Virus record (IMG/VR): IMGVR_UViG_3300047509_000145
Span: 1 to 40,968 of that record
From: a virus
Length of the DNA: 40,968 nucleotides
Reading direction: 5' to 3' (one strand)
A model generated the notes under the pieces. It was not told the origin of the DNA and searched no databases. It saw nothing but the letters and a program-made list of their open reading frames with translations. Shown in pieces: positions 5,865 through 13,090 of the stretch. Position 1 is the first letter of the stretch, and each line of letters begins with the position of its first letter. A program made the position numbers and the translations under genes.

Positions 5865-6070
5865 TGCAGGCAGAGCGTAACCGCTACGCCCACACCCAAG
5901 ACGCGCACTACCGCGAGTGCGTCCAGAAGGCAATCCGCCAGCTCGAAGCCGCGCTGAGCGCGACCGCGATTGAGCACTACGCAGCCGAGAAGCTGCACAA
6001 CGCGAGCACCTGGATCGACTGCGCCCGCGACCGCTTCGACCATCTGCATCCGGGGGTGCGCGAGCTATGA
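5864..6070 (+). CDS. Hypothetical protein, 68 aa
   Basis: ATG 9 nt after AGGAGG, the strongest ribosome site of the early region, probably first gene of a sub-operon. Helical with Cys/His (YRECVQKAIRQLEAAL, IEHYAAEKLHNASTW). Function unknown. Confidence 0.65.
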   Translation: MQAERNRYAHTQDAHYRECVQKAIRQLEAALSATAIEHYAAEKLHNASTWIDCARDRFDHLHPGVREL

Positions 6071-6327
6071 AGACCGTCCCCGAGCTTCGCGCCGAGCTGT
6101 ACGACAAGACGCAGGAGGAGTTGGAGGCGCTGTACGCCGCCGCCGAGGCCGGGAGGGAGCGTGCGGCGCAGTACGCGGAGGAGTGCGTCAGGCGGGCGGG
6201 CAACCGCTGGCTTGCCATCCACGGTCGGCTCTTCCCGATGATGGAGGCCGAGTTCGCCGACCTCGACGCGCATCCGATCCCCGAGGCCGTGCCCGTCCTC
6301 GCTTCCGAACGAAGGGACCCGTTGTGA
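6067..6327 (+). CDS. Hypothetical coiled-coil protein, 86 aa
   Basis: ATG in an ATGA overlap. Highly charged helix KTQEELEALYAAAEAGRERA, then FPMMEAEFADLDAHPIPEA. No family recognised. Confidence 0.6.
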   Translation: MKTVPELRAELYDKTQEELEALYAAAEAGRERAAQYAEECVRRAGNRWLAIHGRLFPMMEAEFADLDAHPIPEAVPVLASERRDPL

Positions 6328-6584
6328 ACGCCGCAGAGTTCCGGTCGCGCCTCGGCGCCCTACACGACGAGGTCGTGGCGCTGCGTGACGCCGCTCGCGC
6401 GTATGCCGAGGAGGACCGGGTTTGGAACTACGGCTGGCAGATCGCCGCGTTCTACCTCGATCGCGCCCGCCGAGCGATAGGCACGGCCGACCGCGAGGCG
6501 CGCAAATCGGCCGATCCACGGGACGGCGTTCAGGCCGCACCGATCCCTCGAGAGAGGCGCAGGCCGAGGAGGCGGACCGCATGA
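6324..6584 (+). CDS. Hypothetical protein, 86 aa
   Basis: GTG in a GTGA overlap. Helical (HDEVVALRDAARAYAEEDRV) with a very basic end (RERRRPRRRTA), compatible with nucleic-acid contact. No family recognised. Confidence 0.55.
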   Translation: MNAAEFRSRLGALHDEVVALRDAARAYAEEDRVWNYGWQIAAFYLDRARRAIGTADREARKSADPRDGVQAAPIPRERRRPRRRTA

Positions 6585-6856
6585 AAAAGCGCACGGATGG
6601 CGTGGCTGTTCCTCTACGCCGTATCAGGGCTGGCATCTACGAGACGCCGGACGGTGAGCATCGCATCATGCGCACCGACGGGTGGGAGGGGCCCAAGGGC
6701 GGGCGGCTGTTCCTGTGGGAACACGCGCAGCGCGATGCGACCGGGGACACCTGGACCTTGGACAACCAGTTCTTCGCCACGACGAAGCGCGAAGCCCAGG
6801 CCGAGTTGACGGCTCTTCTGATCGAGAGCGTCGCAAAGACGAAAGAGGGTCACTAG
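6581..6856 (+). CDS. Hypothetical protein, 91 aa
   Basis: ATG in an ATGA overlap. Beta-rich, with aromatic residues (GIYETPDGEHRIMRTDGW, LFLWEHAQRD), like many small actinophage early proteins of unknown role. Stop TAG overlaps the next GTG. Confidence 0.6.
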   Translation: MKKRTDGVAVPLRRIRAGIYETPDGEHRIMRTDGWEGPKGGRLFLWEHAQRDATGDTWTLDNQFFATTKREAQAELTALLIESVAKTKEGH

Positions 6857-7098
6857 TGCCTACTCGATTCGGTGTTCGCTCAGGCGGCGTCCACGATGGC
6901 CGCAAGCTGCGGAAGGTCGTCGGGACCGTGTTCGGCCCGCACCCCACGGGCCGCGAGCCGGGCCGACTCTGGGAGCTTCTGGACTGCGGACACGAAGGGC
7001 GGCCCGTCCCCGCTGACGACCGCCGCGCCACGCAGCGATGGTGCGACGGCTGCAAGAACGGCTGGCCCACGATTGCTGAGAGCGAGAAGCGTCCATGA
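6856..7098 (+). CDS. Zinc-ribbon protein, 80 aa
   Basis: GTG in TAGTG overlap. LLDCGHEG and WCDGCKNG provide C-x-H and CxxC ligands for one zinc ion. Resembles the C-terminal half of the gene at 4772 (same CGH...CxxC order), possibly a paralogue. Confidence 0.6.
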   Translation: MPTRFGVRSGGVHDGRKLRKVVGTVFGPHPTGREPGRLWELLDCGHEGRPVPADDRRATQRWCDGCKNGWPTIAESEKRP

Positions 7099-7340
7099 CT
7101 CTGCGAATGCAGGACCGTGTGCTTGTCGAGCTTCAACGCCGACGCTATCCCGCGACCGTCGCTGAACTTGCCGGGGCATGCGGACTGAACGAGAAGGCAA
7201 CGCTCACGATGCTCAGGCGCCTGAGCGATACCCGCTGCGCCAAGCGCGACGCCTTGACAGGGCGTTGGTTCGCGCTGTATGGAGAACGAGCGTTGCCGCC
7301 GGGCGTCGCTCCTTGGAACCAGGAGGATTCGCATGATTGA
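7095..7340 (+). CDS. Winged-helix/HTH protein, 81 aa
   Basis: ATG in an ATGA overlap. RYPATVAELAGACGLNEKAT with TLTMLRRLSDTRCAKRDALT fits a helix-turn-helix plus wing, followed by an aromatic strand (GRWFALYGER). A small transcription factor is likely; target unknown. Confidence 0.6.
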   Translation: MTLRMQDRVLVELQRRRYPATVAELAGACGLNEKATLTMLRRLSDTRCAKRDALTGRWFALYGERALPPGVAPWNQEDSHD

Positions 7341-7464
7341 CACAGGCACGAAGGACATTGGTCCACTGATCGACCGCTGTCCGCAATGCGGGCAGACTGA
7401 CTGCTCGCGGCTACTAGCCAACCTCATGTCGTTTTGTAGGCGGTGCAAGATCAGGTGGCTATGA
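7333..7464 (+). CDS. Small zinc ribbon, 43 aa
   Basis: ATG after AGGAGG (7321-7326), overlapping the previous gene by 8 nt. RCPQCGQTDC and FCRRCKIRW form a CxxC...CxxC ribbon. Too short for anything but a single zinc knuckle. Confidence 0.6.
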   Translation: MIDTGTKDIGPLIDRCPQCGQTDCSRLLANLMSFCRRCKIRWL

Positions 7465-7767
7465 CGCGCGCGCTCCGCGCCGCCCTTGTTGGCCCTGCCC
7501 ATGCTGCTCTTGAGGACCGCTTGGCGAAGGCCGAGGCTGAGCGCGACCGGCTGCGCGTCGTGGAGGGCGCAGCCGCCTGCGTCGTGGACACCTACCGGGG
7601 CGACGGCGGGCATGCGGATGGGCTGCGCGCCGCGATCAACGACTTGGCTGACGCTCTGTGCTGGCCTCGTGGACGATGGCCTAGCCGAAGTCCGAACGCA
7701 GGGCACGACGGGCATGTACCGGGCGCTCTACCCCTGGGCCAACACCTCGGGGGAGCAGCAGGCATGA
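7461..7767 (+). pseudogene. Hypothetical early gene with probable frameshift near 7661
   Basis: ATG 7461 (ATGA overlap) opens MTRALRAALV and continues DGLRAAINDLADAL. In the next frame, open to TGA 7765-7767, the text GLVDDGLAEVRTQGTTGM and WANTSGEQQA reads as natural protein and ends in ATGA overlap with the gene at 7764. Skipping one T at 7662 joins both halves into one 101-aa protein. Either a sequence error, a real frameshift mutation, or two overlapping short genes. The original frame stays open to 7940, so a fusion with the next gene is also formally possible. Confidence 0.5.
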
Positions 7768-7940
7768 TCAACCTCTTCATGCTCAAGGAGGCGATCCATT
7801 CCACGGCCCTGTCGTGCGGCTGCGGCACTTGCACCGCTTGTCGCGCTGCTGCCGGTGACAAGCAGGCGTGGTCGCGGATGGTGGACCTGCTGGCAGCGGA
7901 CCGGGCGACCCCACCGGACGCGAAGGAGTCGTCGGCGTGA
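7764..7940 (+). CDS. Cys-rich hypothetical protein, 58 aa
   Basis: ATG 7764 in ATGA overlap with the shifted frame of the preceding gene. SCGCGTCTACRAAAGD (residues 16-31) carries four cysteines, a likely zinc site. In frame with the ORF from 7461, see there. Confidence 0.5.
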   Translation: MINLFMLKEAIHSTALSCGCGTCTACRAAAGDKQAWSRMVDLLAADRATPPDAKESSA

Positions 7941-8515
7941 GCATGGCTCGCAAGCTCTCGGCTCGCATCGGTGGACCGGGCAGCCCCGGCCCGAACCGGC
8001 ACATGCCACCACAGCCTGTCCACACCGCACTAGTCGAGGCCATCTTCAACACGCCCCCGATGCCGTGGTATCGCCGCGCCGCCTCGCACGTCGCGTGGGG
8101 GCTGCGGCACCCGTACTGGGCGCTGTGCATGAACGTCGCCCGCTCGCGCCGAATTCGCAAGTACGTTCTCGACACGACTGCCCCTGCCGCACTGTCGCCG
8201 ATGCTCAAGCGCATGGTGCTGGTCACCACGCCGCACGAGAAGCTGCTCGACACGCTGTGGGACGTGATCCCCCGTCGTGATGGCTGGCCCAACGTCACCC
8301 GCGAGTTTCGCGGCAGGGCGCTCGCGTTGGTCGGAAGCCGTGACGAGTCGATCTGGTGGGTCTACGAGCGCGAGCCGGGGCTGTGGTACGCGGACGAGGT
8401 CGAGACGGATACGGGCGCGTGGGGCTACTCACCGGCAGAGGCCATCGCCAACTACTACGCCGGGAACTTCGACAAGCCCGCCCCTCCTTTGCCACCTTTG
8501 GACTCGTCCGAGTGA
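7937..8515 (+). CDS. Hypothetical protein, 192 aa
   Basis: GTG 7937 in a GTGA overlap (ATG 7943 also possible). Rich in Trp/Arg (PWYRRAASHVAWGLRHPYWA) with a second half of aromatic strands (ESIWWVYEREPGLWYADEV). No domain recognised. One of the larger early proteins. Confidence 0.6.
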   Translation: MSMARKLSARIGGPGSPGPNRHMPPQPVHTALVEAIFNTPPMPWYRRAASHVAWGLRHPYWALCMNVARSRRIRKYVLDTTAPAALSPMLKRMVLVTTPHEKLLDTLWDVIPRRDGWPNVTREFRGRALALVGSRDESIWWVYEREPGLWYADEVETDTGAWGYSPAEAIANYYAGNFDKPAPPLPPLDSSE

Positions 8516-8961
8516 GCTTGCAACTGGTACCCGTGTCGTTTGATGAAGCCTGCGGGTTCGTCGCCATGTGGCACCGCCACCACATGCCGCCCATCGGCCA
8601 CAAGTTCTCCATCGGGGTAGCCGACGACGACAAGCTCGTGGGCGTGGCCATCGTCGGCAGGCCCGTCGCTCGCCACTACGACGACGGCCGCACGCTGGAA
8701 GTCAACCGCACGGCGACGGACGGGACCAGCAACGCAAACTCGATGCTCTACGGGGCCGCACAGCGCGCCTCATGGGCACTCGGCTACCGCCGCCTCATCA
8801 CCTACACCCAGGCCGGCGAATCCGGCGCGAGCCTGCGCGCAGCTGGCTGGAAGGTCGTTGCCTCTCGCCCGCCGCGCACCGGATGGACGACTCCCTCACG
8901 GCCGCGTGACGGCAAGGGCGTGGACGGCATCGCTCGCACACTCTGGGAGGTCGCAGCGTGA
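8512..8961 (+). CDS. XF1762-family protein (GNAT-like fold)
   Basis: 149 aa, GTG in a GTGA overlap. The sequence follows the XF1762 family: MWHRHHMPPIGHKFSIGVAD, then VGVAIVGRPVARHYDDGRTL, EVNRTATDGTSNANSMLYGA and GYRRLITYTQAGESGASLRA. This family has an acetyltransferase-like fold and is common in phages and prophages; its substrate is not known. Confidence 0.8.
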   Translation: MSLQLVPVSFDEACGFVAMWHRHHMPPIGHKFSIGVADDDKLVGVAIVGRPVARHYDDGRTLEVNRTATDGTSNANSMLYGAAQRASWALGYRRLITYTQAGESGASLRAAGWKVVASRPPRTGWTTPSRPRDGKGVDGIARTLWEVAA

Positions 8962-9218
8962 GCGGCAGGATCGACGGCCCGTGGCGCTCCTGGCCGATCC
9001 TCGGAGGGCTCTACGCGGAGCGCAAGACCGGACGCCGCGTCGAGGTCATCAACGTCAGCAGCAGCGACACCCACGTCATCATCATCCGAGTGGACAACGG
9101 CTCCAACCGGCACACAAAGATCAGAGGCGAATCGCTGCTCGATGAGAATCGGTGGCACTTCCTTGGCATTAGCTACGCATCGGCATCAATCGACTCACGA
9201 ACGGAGGACGCATCATGA
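8958..9218 (+). CDS. Hypothetical protein, 86 aa
   Basis: GTG in a GTGA overlap. Beta-rich, with GGLYAERKTGRRVEVINVSS and KIRGESLLDENRWHFL, like a small SH3-type barrel. No family certain. Confidence 0.6.
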   Translation: MSGRIDGPWRSWPILGGLYAERKTGRRVEVINVSSSDTHVIIIRVDNGSNRHTKIRGESLLDENRWHFLGISYASASIDSRTEDAS

Positions 9219-9397
9219 CCCAGCAGGACGCCATCCGCTATGAAGAACTGCTCGACCAGGCCGACCAGTGTCGGGCGTTGGCAGCGGACGCGCTCAGGGC
9301 CGAATCGCCAGTGGGCGTCCGCGAGTGGATGGAGGCCCATGACGCCGCACGACGAGCCGCGCACACGCTCAAGTACCCGTCAGGTGAGTCAGTTTGA
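9215..9397 (+). CDS. Hypothetical helical protein, 60 aa
   Basis: ATG in an ATGA overlap. Two helices (RYEELLDQADQCRALAADAL, VREWMEAHDAARRAAHTL). Stop overlaps a TTG start (TTGA). Confidence 0.55.
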   Translation: MTQQDAIRYEELLDQADQCRALAADALRAESPVGVREWMEAHDAARRAAHTLKYPSGESV

Positions 9398-9558
9398 GAC
9401 AACTGGACGCTGACCATTGGGCAGCTCTTGCCGATGGCCTCATGGCGGCCGGCGATCGGCTGGCCGAGAAGCTACGTGAGCTAGACGACTCGCCGTGGAC
9501 CGAGCAGATCTTGGCGGAATGGGCGCAGGCCAAGAACATCGAGGCGGTGCTGCCATGA
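9394..9558 (+). CDS. Hypothetical helical protein, 54 aa
   Basis: TTG start in a TTGA overlap; stop overlaps the next ATG. LADGLMAAGDRLAEKLREL then WTEQILAEWAQAKNIEAVLP: amphipathic helices. Similar in size and style to the preceding gene. Confidence 0.5.
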   Translation: MRQLDADHWAALADGLMAAGDRLAEKLRELDDSPWTEQILAEWAQAKNIEAVLP

Positions 9559-9770
9559 CACGCCCCGATCCAGAGCAAACGAGTGACGCCCACGTCGTGA
9601 TAGCTCTCAACGACATAGCCGTGAAGTGCGGGCAGCCCGACTGCAACGGAGATTGGGCGCAGGCCATCGACCCCGCCGCCCGGATCGGCTGGCTCGTCTG
9701 CCCGGTCTGCACCCACGCGGCCCCGGTGACGTTTGCTTACGAACTGCTCGACCAGTACGCCACGCGATGA
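9555..9770 (+). CDS. Zinc-ribbon protein, 71 aa (MTRPDP start)
   Basis: ATG in an ATGA overlap. VKCGQPDCNGDW and VCPVCTHAAPVT form a CxxxxC/CxxC zinc ribbon. The first 18 nt are identical to those of the next gene (see findings). Confidence 0.6.
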   Translation: MTRPDPEQTSDAHVVIALNDIAVKCGQPDCNGDWAQAIDPAARIGWLVCPVCTHAAPVTFAYELLDQYATR

Positions 9771-9979
9771 CACGCCCCGATCCACGCGGAAGCACTCGTG
9801 CTATCTGGCGCTGTCCAAGATGCGGTGTCGAACGGGCGACCGAGTTCTCTTGGGCGCACCGTCCGCTGGGCAGCGACATCCGCACCTGTGGCGGCGACCC
9901 CGCCAAGGTGGTCGTGCCAGTAGGCCACGAACTAGTCGTGGACCCGATAGTCGTGGACCCGAGGTTCCCAGATGCGTGA
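9767..9979 (+). CDS. Zinc-ribbon protein, 70 aa (MTRPDP start)
   Basis: ATG in an ATGA overlap. WRCPRCGVERATEF holds the CxxC, with a further Cys in DIRTCGGD. Shares the MTRPDP start with the gene upstream. Tail repeats VVDP (VVDPIVVDPRFP). Confidence 0.6.
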   Translation: MTRPDPRGSTRAIWRCPRCGVERATEFSWAHRPLGSDIRTCGGDPAKVVVPVGHELVVDPIVVDPRFPDA

Positions 9980-10220
9980 TGAGGCGGCGTTGGCAGCGAT
10001 TGACGAGGTTCGCGCCGACCGCGATCGGCTGCGTGAGCAGCTCGACACCTATCGGACGCGCCCACTTGCCGAGGAGCGTGACCGTCTACGCCGGGCCATC
10101 GTGGAGCACCGCACGACGATTCGCAACGCTGGCACCGTTCGCGTCGATAGCCGTGACGAGGAAGCGGCGCAGGCGAAGCATGCCGCCGATCAACGACTCT
10201 GGGCAACGGTCGATGCCTAG
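9972..10220 (+). CDS. Coiled-coil protein, 82 aa
   Basis: ATG overlapping the previous gene by 8 nt. Residues 1-50 are a charged coiled coil (VRADRDRLREQLDTYRTRPL, EERDRLRRAIVEHRTTI). Last gene of the tight early chain; a 200-nt looser region follows. Confidence 0.6.
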   Translation: MRDEAALAAIDEVRADRDRLREQLDTYRTRPLAEERDRLRRAIVEHRTTIRNAGTVRVDSRDEEAAQAKHAADQRLWATVDA

Positions 10221-10231
10221 AGAATAAACGC

Positions 10232-10376
10232 ATGGACCTTCTTACGACTCCCGAGATCCAAGCGCGGTATGCACGGATGGTGCTGCGCGAGTACGGCACA
10301 TACCTGAGGGCTGAGTAGCCCTGAGGACTACGCCTACTGGCTGAGGCTGGCACAGATGCCGGGAGAACGCCCCTAG
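10232..10376 (+). pseudogene. Broken small ORF
   Basis: ATG 10232 gives MDLLTTPEIQARYARMVLRE then GTYLRAE and stops at 10318. The next frame, from about 10301 to a TAG at 10374-10376, reads PEDYAYWLRLAQMPGERP, natural in composition. One indel near 10298-10316 would join them to about 48 aa. Weak evidence; otherwise bases 10221-10416 hold nothing recognisable. Confidence 0.3.
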
Positions 10377-10416
10377 AACGACCAAAGCCCGCCGACTGGC
10401 GACGAGCCTTGGACGA

Positions 10417-11046
10417 TTGTCCACCGCCCATTTCAGCAACTCGTCAGGACGGAACGCTTTGCGGCACAGCCTCGACAACCAGATGCGAGCCTTGCTAGCG
10501 CAGCTCGAGCTCATCTCAGCAATCCCTGCAGCCAACTACGACACCGGCCACGGAACCGACGATGACCCGCTAGGCCGGCGGCCACCAGGCGACTACGGCT
10601 ATCGAACGTTCGCTGAGATGTATGGCCCGCCATTCGCTGAACCGTCGAATGGGTGCGCGGTCACGAACGCTGAGCGCGAAGACGTGATCGAGCACGCCAG
10701 ACGCGAACTGGCTCACCTACGCAAAACTGCGCAGCGTGATCCGGACACGTTCGAGACACCAGACCAGACCCGTAAGAGTTTGCTTGCCGAGACGGCTGGT
10801 TGGAGCCTTCAGGACATCGCCACAAGCCACTGGAAGCTCAGTACGACCATTGTCCGCCGGATGCGTATTGCGGACGGCAGAGACGCTGAGAGCGGCTTGT
10901 ACGTCGAACTCACCGACGAGGGCCTAGACCTCGCCAGCCGTGCCCGCGAGATGAAAGGCGCCGGCATGAGCGTACGCGCAATCGGGATGGCACTCGGCGG
11001 CATCCACAGCTACCAGGTGCAACGTCTGCTCAAGCGCGTTGCATGA
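10417..11046 (+). CDS. DNA-binding protein with two HTH-like segments
   Basis: 209 aa if the TTG at 10417 is used; ATG at residue 22 (MRALLAQLELISAIP) is an alternative, and no good ribosome site decides. Two helix-turn-helix candidates: LAETAGWSLQDIATSHWKLS (about 128-147) and the C-terminal AREMKGAGMSVRAIGMALGG followed by YQVQRLLKR, a resolvase-type HTH. It lies just before the late promoter at 11039, so a switch from early to late expression is a possible role. Confidence 0.6.
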   Translation: MSTAHFSNSSGRNALRHSLDNQMRALLAQLELISAIPAANYDTGHGTDDDPLGRRPPGDYGYRTFAEMYGPPFAEPSNGCAVTNAEREDVIEHARRELAHLRKTAQRDPDTFETPDQTRKSLLAETAGWSLQDIATSHWKLSTTIVRRMRIADGRDAESGLYVELTDEGLDLASRAREMKGAGMSVRAIGMALGGIHSYQVQRLLKRVA

Positions 11047-11067
11047 CGTCCGCACACTTGGTAAAGT
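11039..11067 (+). promoter_or_regulatory. Promoter upstream of the terminase region
   Basis: TTGCAT (11039-11044), 17 nt, TAAAGT (11062-11067), overlapping the end of the HTH gene. An untranslated leader of about 50 nt follows with GGAGG (11117-11121) before the TTG start at 11128. Same -35 and spacing as the minus promoter at 4747. Confidence 0.55.
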
Positions 11068-11127
11068 GCACAGCGCGTTGGCACCCGCACGCCCAAACGG
11101 CGACGGCCCGCTAACCCGGAGGTTCTC

Positions 11128-11406
11128 TTGGACTGCAAAAACTCGGCTGAGGCTGGATGCTTGTGCTGGCAGCATGCCGCCGGCCTGTCCAAGCACGCAC
11201 CAGACCAGGCCCGCTACCTCACCTTTCTAGAAGCCTGCCGTCCCACCCGAGTACAACTCAGCGTCCTCACAATGGACGAACCCGTCCCACTCCTTGTCGA
11301 GCCGTGTTCTGGCGGCTATCTCTGCGACTGCACCGAATGCGACACAGAACGGGCTGCTAGGAAGCCAAGCGACCCACGGCAACCATGGCAGGCGAAAGCC
11401 GCATGA
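11128..11406 (+). CDS. Cys-rich zinc-binding-like protein, 92 aa
   Basis: TTG start 6 nt after CCGGAGG. Cysteines in CKNSAEAGCLCWQHAA and CSGGYLCDCTECDTERA suggest a two-part zinc site. First gene after the promoter at 11039. The plus strand becomes strikingly C-rich from here to about 12060. Confidence 0.55.
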   Translation: MDCKNSAEAGCLCWQHAAGLSKHAPDQARYLTFLEACRPTRVQLSVLTMDEPVPLLVEPCSGGYLCDCTECDTERAARKPSDPRQPWQAKAA

Positions 11407-11555
11407 GGGTCCGCATAACCCCAGCGACCTACCTCAAGATCACTCACCACTGTCTGCACTGCGGCATGCCAGCCCACCACCACAACGGGAAGACATGCAC
11501 CACCCAACTCGTCCGCATCCTGGAACTCATACGGACAAGACACGGCCTCTCCTGA
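11403..11555 (+). CDS. Small zinc-finger protein, 50 aa
   Basis: ATG in an ATGA overlap, stop overlapping the next ATG. HHCLHCGMPAHHHNGKTC supplies CxxC, a His cluster and a further Cys. Fits between two genes exactly. Confidence 0.5.
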   Translation: MRVRITPATYLKITHHCLHCGMPAHHHNGKTCTTQLVRILELIRTRHGLS

Positions 11556-12100
11556 TGGGCAAGAGCGTCACCAGCCCACGCAAATACACCGAAGACACGC
11601 TCGAGCTCGCCCTCAACGTCCTCGCCCAAAACGGCGGACGACCCACCTACGCATCAGCCGCACTCGCCCAACAACACGGCATCAACATCCCACACCAAAC
11701 CCTCAGCGAGTGGAAGCACAACTACCACCCCGACCGCTACGACCAAATCTGCACCGCACTCCAAGACCAACGCGCCGAACGCATGGCAGCCCGAGCCGAA
11801 GACGTCGCCCTCGCCGCCACCGACCTCGAATTACTACTCCTAGACGACCTACGCGCCACCAGACACAACCTCAAACCAGCCGAGGTAGCCGGCGCCGTAA
11901 GAAACGTCACCACAACCAAAACCCTGAACGTAGAGAAGGTCATCAACCCCCTCAGGAACAGACCTAGCCGCATCACCGCGATCCGCTCAGCCGACGAAAT
12001 CCTGAAAGCCCTAGAAGCAAAGACCCACAACACCATCAACAGCAGCGCCCAACTCATCAGTACAGAGATCGAACCGGCTTCTGTTTCTGTCGGCGAGTAA
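11555..12100 (+). CDS. Putative terminase small subunit
   Basis: 181 aa, ATG overlapping the previous stop. The N-terminal segment RKYTEDTLELALNVLAQNGG with SAALAQQHGINIPHQTLSEW is a helix-turn-helix, followed by a central helical region (LLLLDDLRATRHNLKPAEV), the order of small terminases, which recognise the packaging site. It is followed by structured non-coding DNA and, 2.1 kb on, the large subunit. Codon use (C- and A-ending, C-rich) differs from its neighbours. Confidence 0.6.
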   Translation: MGKSVTSPRKYTEDTLELALNVLAQNGGRPTYASAALAQQHGINIPHQTLSEWKHNYHPDRYDQICTALQDQRAERMAARAEDVALAATDLELLLLDDLRATRHNLKPAEVAGAVRNVTTTKTLNVEKVINPLRNRPSRITAIRSADEILKALEAKTHNTINSSAQLISTEIEPASVSVGE

Positions 12101-12768
12101 TTGCGATAACGCGCCCGAGTTGCTCTTCTGGACCCCGGTCCGCTTGGTCGATGGTATGCGCGTGATAGCAACTAACCCCACAGAACCGGGCTGTTTGCCG
12201 TGTGCGCGAGCGGTCTTGTGGGCGGCGTGCACAACCCTGAACCCTGCCGGCCAGCCCTGAAGCCTGCACACGCACAAGCCTGGGGGCGGGGATGTAGGCA
12301 ACCGTTGACGCGGGCCTGCTCTTCTTCGGGTGCTTGTCTGTGGTTTCTGCTAGTAACGGCCTTGTTGGTACATGTCGTAACTTGTTGGTACAGTTGGGTG
12401 TGTGAAGGTGTGTTCTGTTTGGAAGATTATCCCCTAGAGGTAGGTAAGATCGTGGCGCATGGCAAGCAGGGCCGGTCTTGTGCAATCCCGCACTTTCCGT
12501 CCGAAGCGATCCATACCGTTGGAGGACGGTCAACGACAAGCGCCGCCCCCGTGGCAGGAGCGGCGCAAGCGAGTCAGAAGTAGAGTGGCGGGCCGAAGGG
12601 TGCTAATCCAACGTGATCGAGCCGGTGTTCTTGACGGGACGCTCACCCTCTCGGGTGGCTGGCTGACCGGCTAAATCGCGTTCCCTGCACCCCTCCCGGG
12701 GAGTACCGTTCGGAGCACAGGGTTCGACCCGTGCTTGAAGCCTAAAAACTCCATCGGACAGCTAATTA
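12101..12768. other. Structured non-coding region, candidate packaging site
   Basis: No convincing gene. Contents: 12-nt direct repeat CTTGTTGGTACA at 12361-12372 and 12381-12392; hairpins GCGCCGC/GCGGCGC (12540-12546 with 12560-12566), AGCCGGT/ACCGGCT (12620-12626 with 12666-12672) enclosing CACCC-TCTC-GGGTG (12644-12657), and GCAC-A-GGG/CCC-GTGC (12715-12734). A 14-mer GCGATAACGCGCCC at 12103-12116 recurs at 12797-12810. Position between small and large terminase suggests cos or pac. Confidence 0.45.
12459..12674 (+). CDS. Uncertain small basic ORF
   Basis: 71-aa frame from ATG 12459, very basic (PPWQERRKRVRSRVAGRRVL, then DGTLTLSGGWLTG). A competing GTG frame starts at 12452 closer to the GAGGTAGG (12434-12441). 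It runs through the hairpins described for this region, so it may be only a chance frame or a worn HNH gene. I cannot decide. Confidence 0.2.
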   Translation: MASRAGLVQSRTFRPKRSIPLEDGQRQAPPPWQERRKRVRSRVAGRRVLIQRDRAGVLDGTLTLSGGWLTG

Positions 12769-12909
12769 ATGACGGATGCCACTAAGTCGCCGTCCGGCGA
12801 TAACGCGCCCACTCAGAGGACACCGAAGGGTCATGAGATCCCGGTCCCGAAGCGGGCCGACTTCATGCGCGACTTGAAGAAGGTCGCGCCGCCTCCACCG
12901 AAGAAGTAA
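12769..12909 (+). CDS. Conserved small phage protein, 46 aa
   Basis: ATG after AT-rich AGCTAATTA. MTDATKSPSGDNAPTQRTPK then GHEIPVPKRADFMRDLKKVA: the KG.EIPVPKR.DF..DLKK pattern is a recurrent small protein of actinobacterial siphoviruses and podoviruses, of unknown function. Its codons 10-14 contain the second copy of the 14-mer repeat. Confidence 0.6.
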   Translation: MTDATKSPSGDNAPTQRTPKGHEIPVPKRADFMRDLKKVAPPPPKK

Positions 12910-12919
12910 AGGAGACGCC

Positions 12920-13090
12920 ATTACCCGGCCGACCGATGGTCTGCCGGTGGTCTCGGGCCTAACGGCCCATTACGACGCAAGTTCCCTTGAGTTGGAGGAC
13001 GGCGCTTCCGTGCGCCTGTCCGACCTGCTCAAGCCGAAGCTGCCCCTCAGTTCTAGCCAGTCTGAACCCTCGGAACGTCGGTCCGGCTGA
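12920..13090 (+). pseudogene. N-terminal fragment of a LamG-like protein (start codon ATT)
   Basis: Five nt after GGAG (12911-12914) the frame ATT-ACC-CGG reads ITRPTDGLPVVSGLTAHYDA and SSLELEDGASV, the usual N-terminus of phage LamG/concanavalin-like tail or decoration proteins (compare WWDASALSLTDGTAVATW in the gene at 17744). The expected ATG is ATT, and the domain breaks off after about 45 residues; the matching C-terminal LamG half lies inverted at 13053-13600. I read this as a disrupted gene. Confidence 0.5.

Noticed and set aside
12057-12539. 160-aa minus-strand ORF
   Set aside because: It overlaps the end of the terminase small subunit gene and the repeat region, has no ribosome site and no protein-like domain.
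12620-12734. tRNA-like sequence with GGGTTCGACCC resembling a T-arm
   Set aside because: With TTCGACC as T-loop the flanking stem does not pair, no acceptor stem or anticodon arm closes around it, and no CCA-side match exists. It is better read as a plain hairpin.
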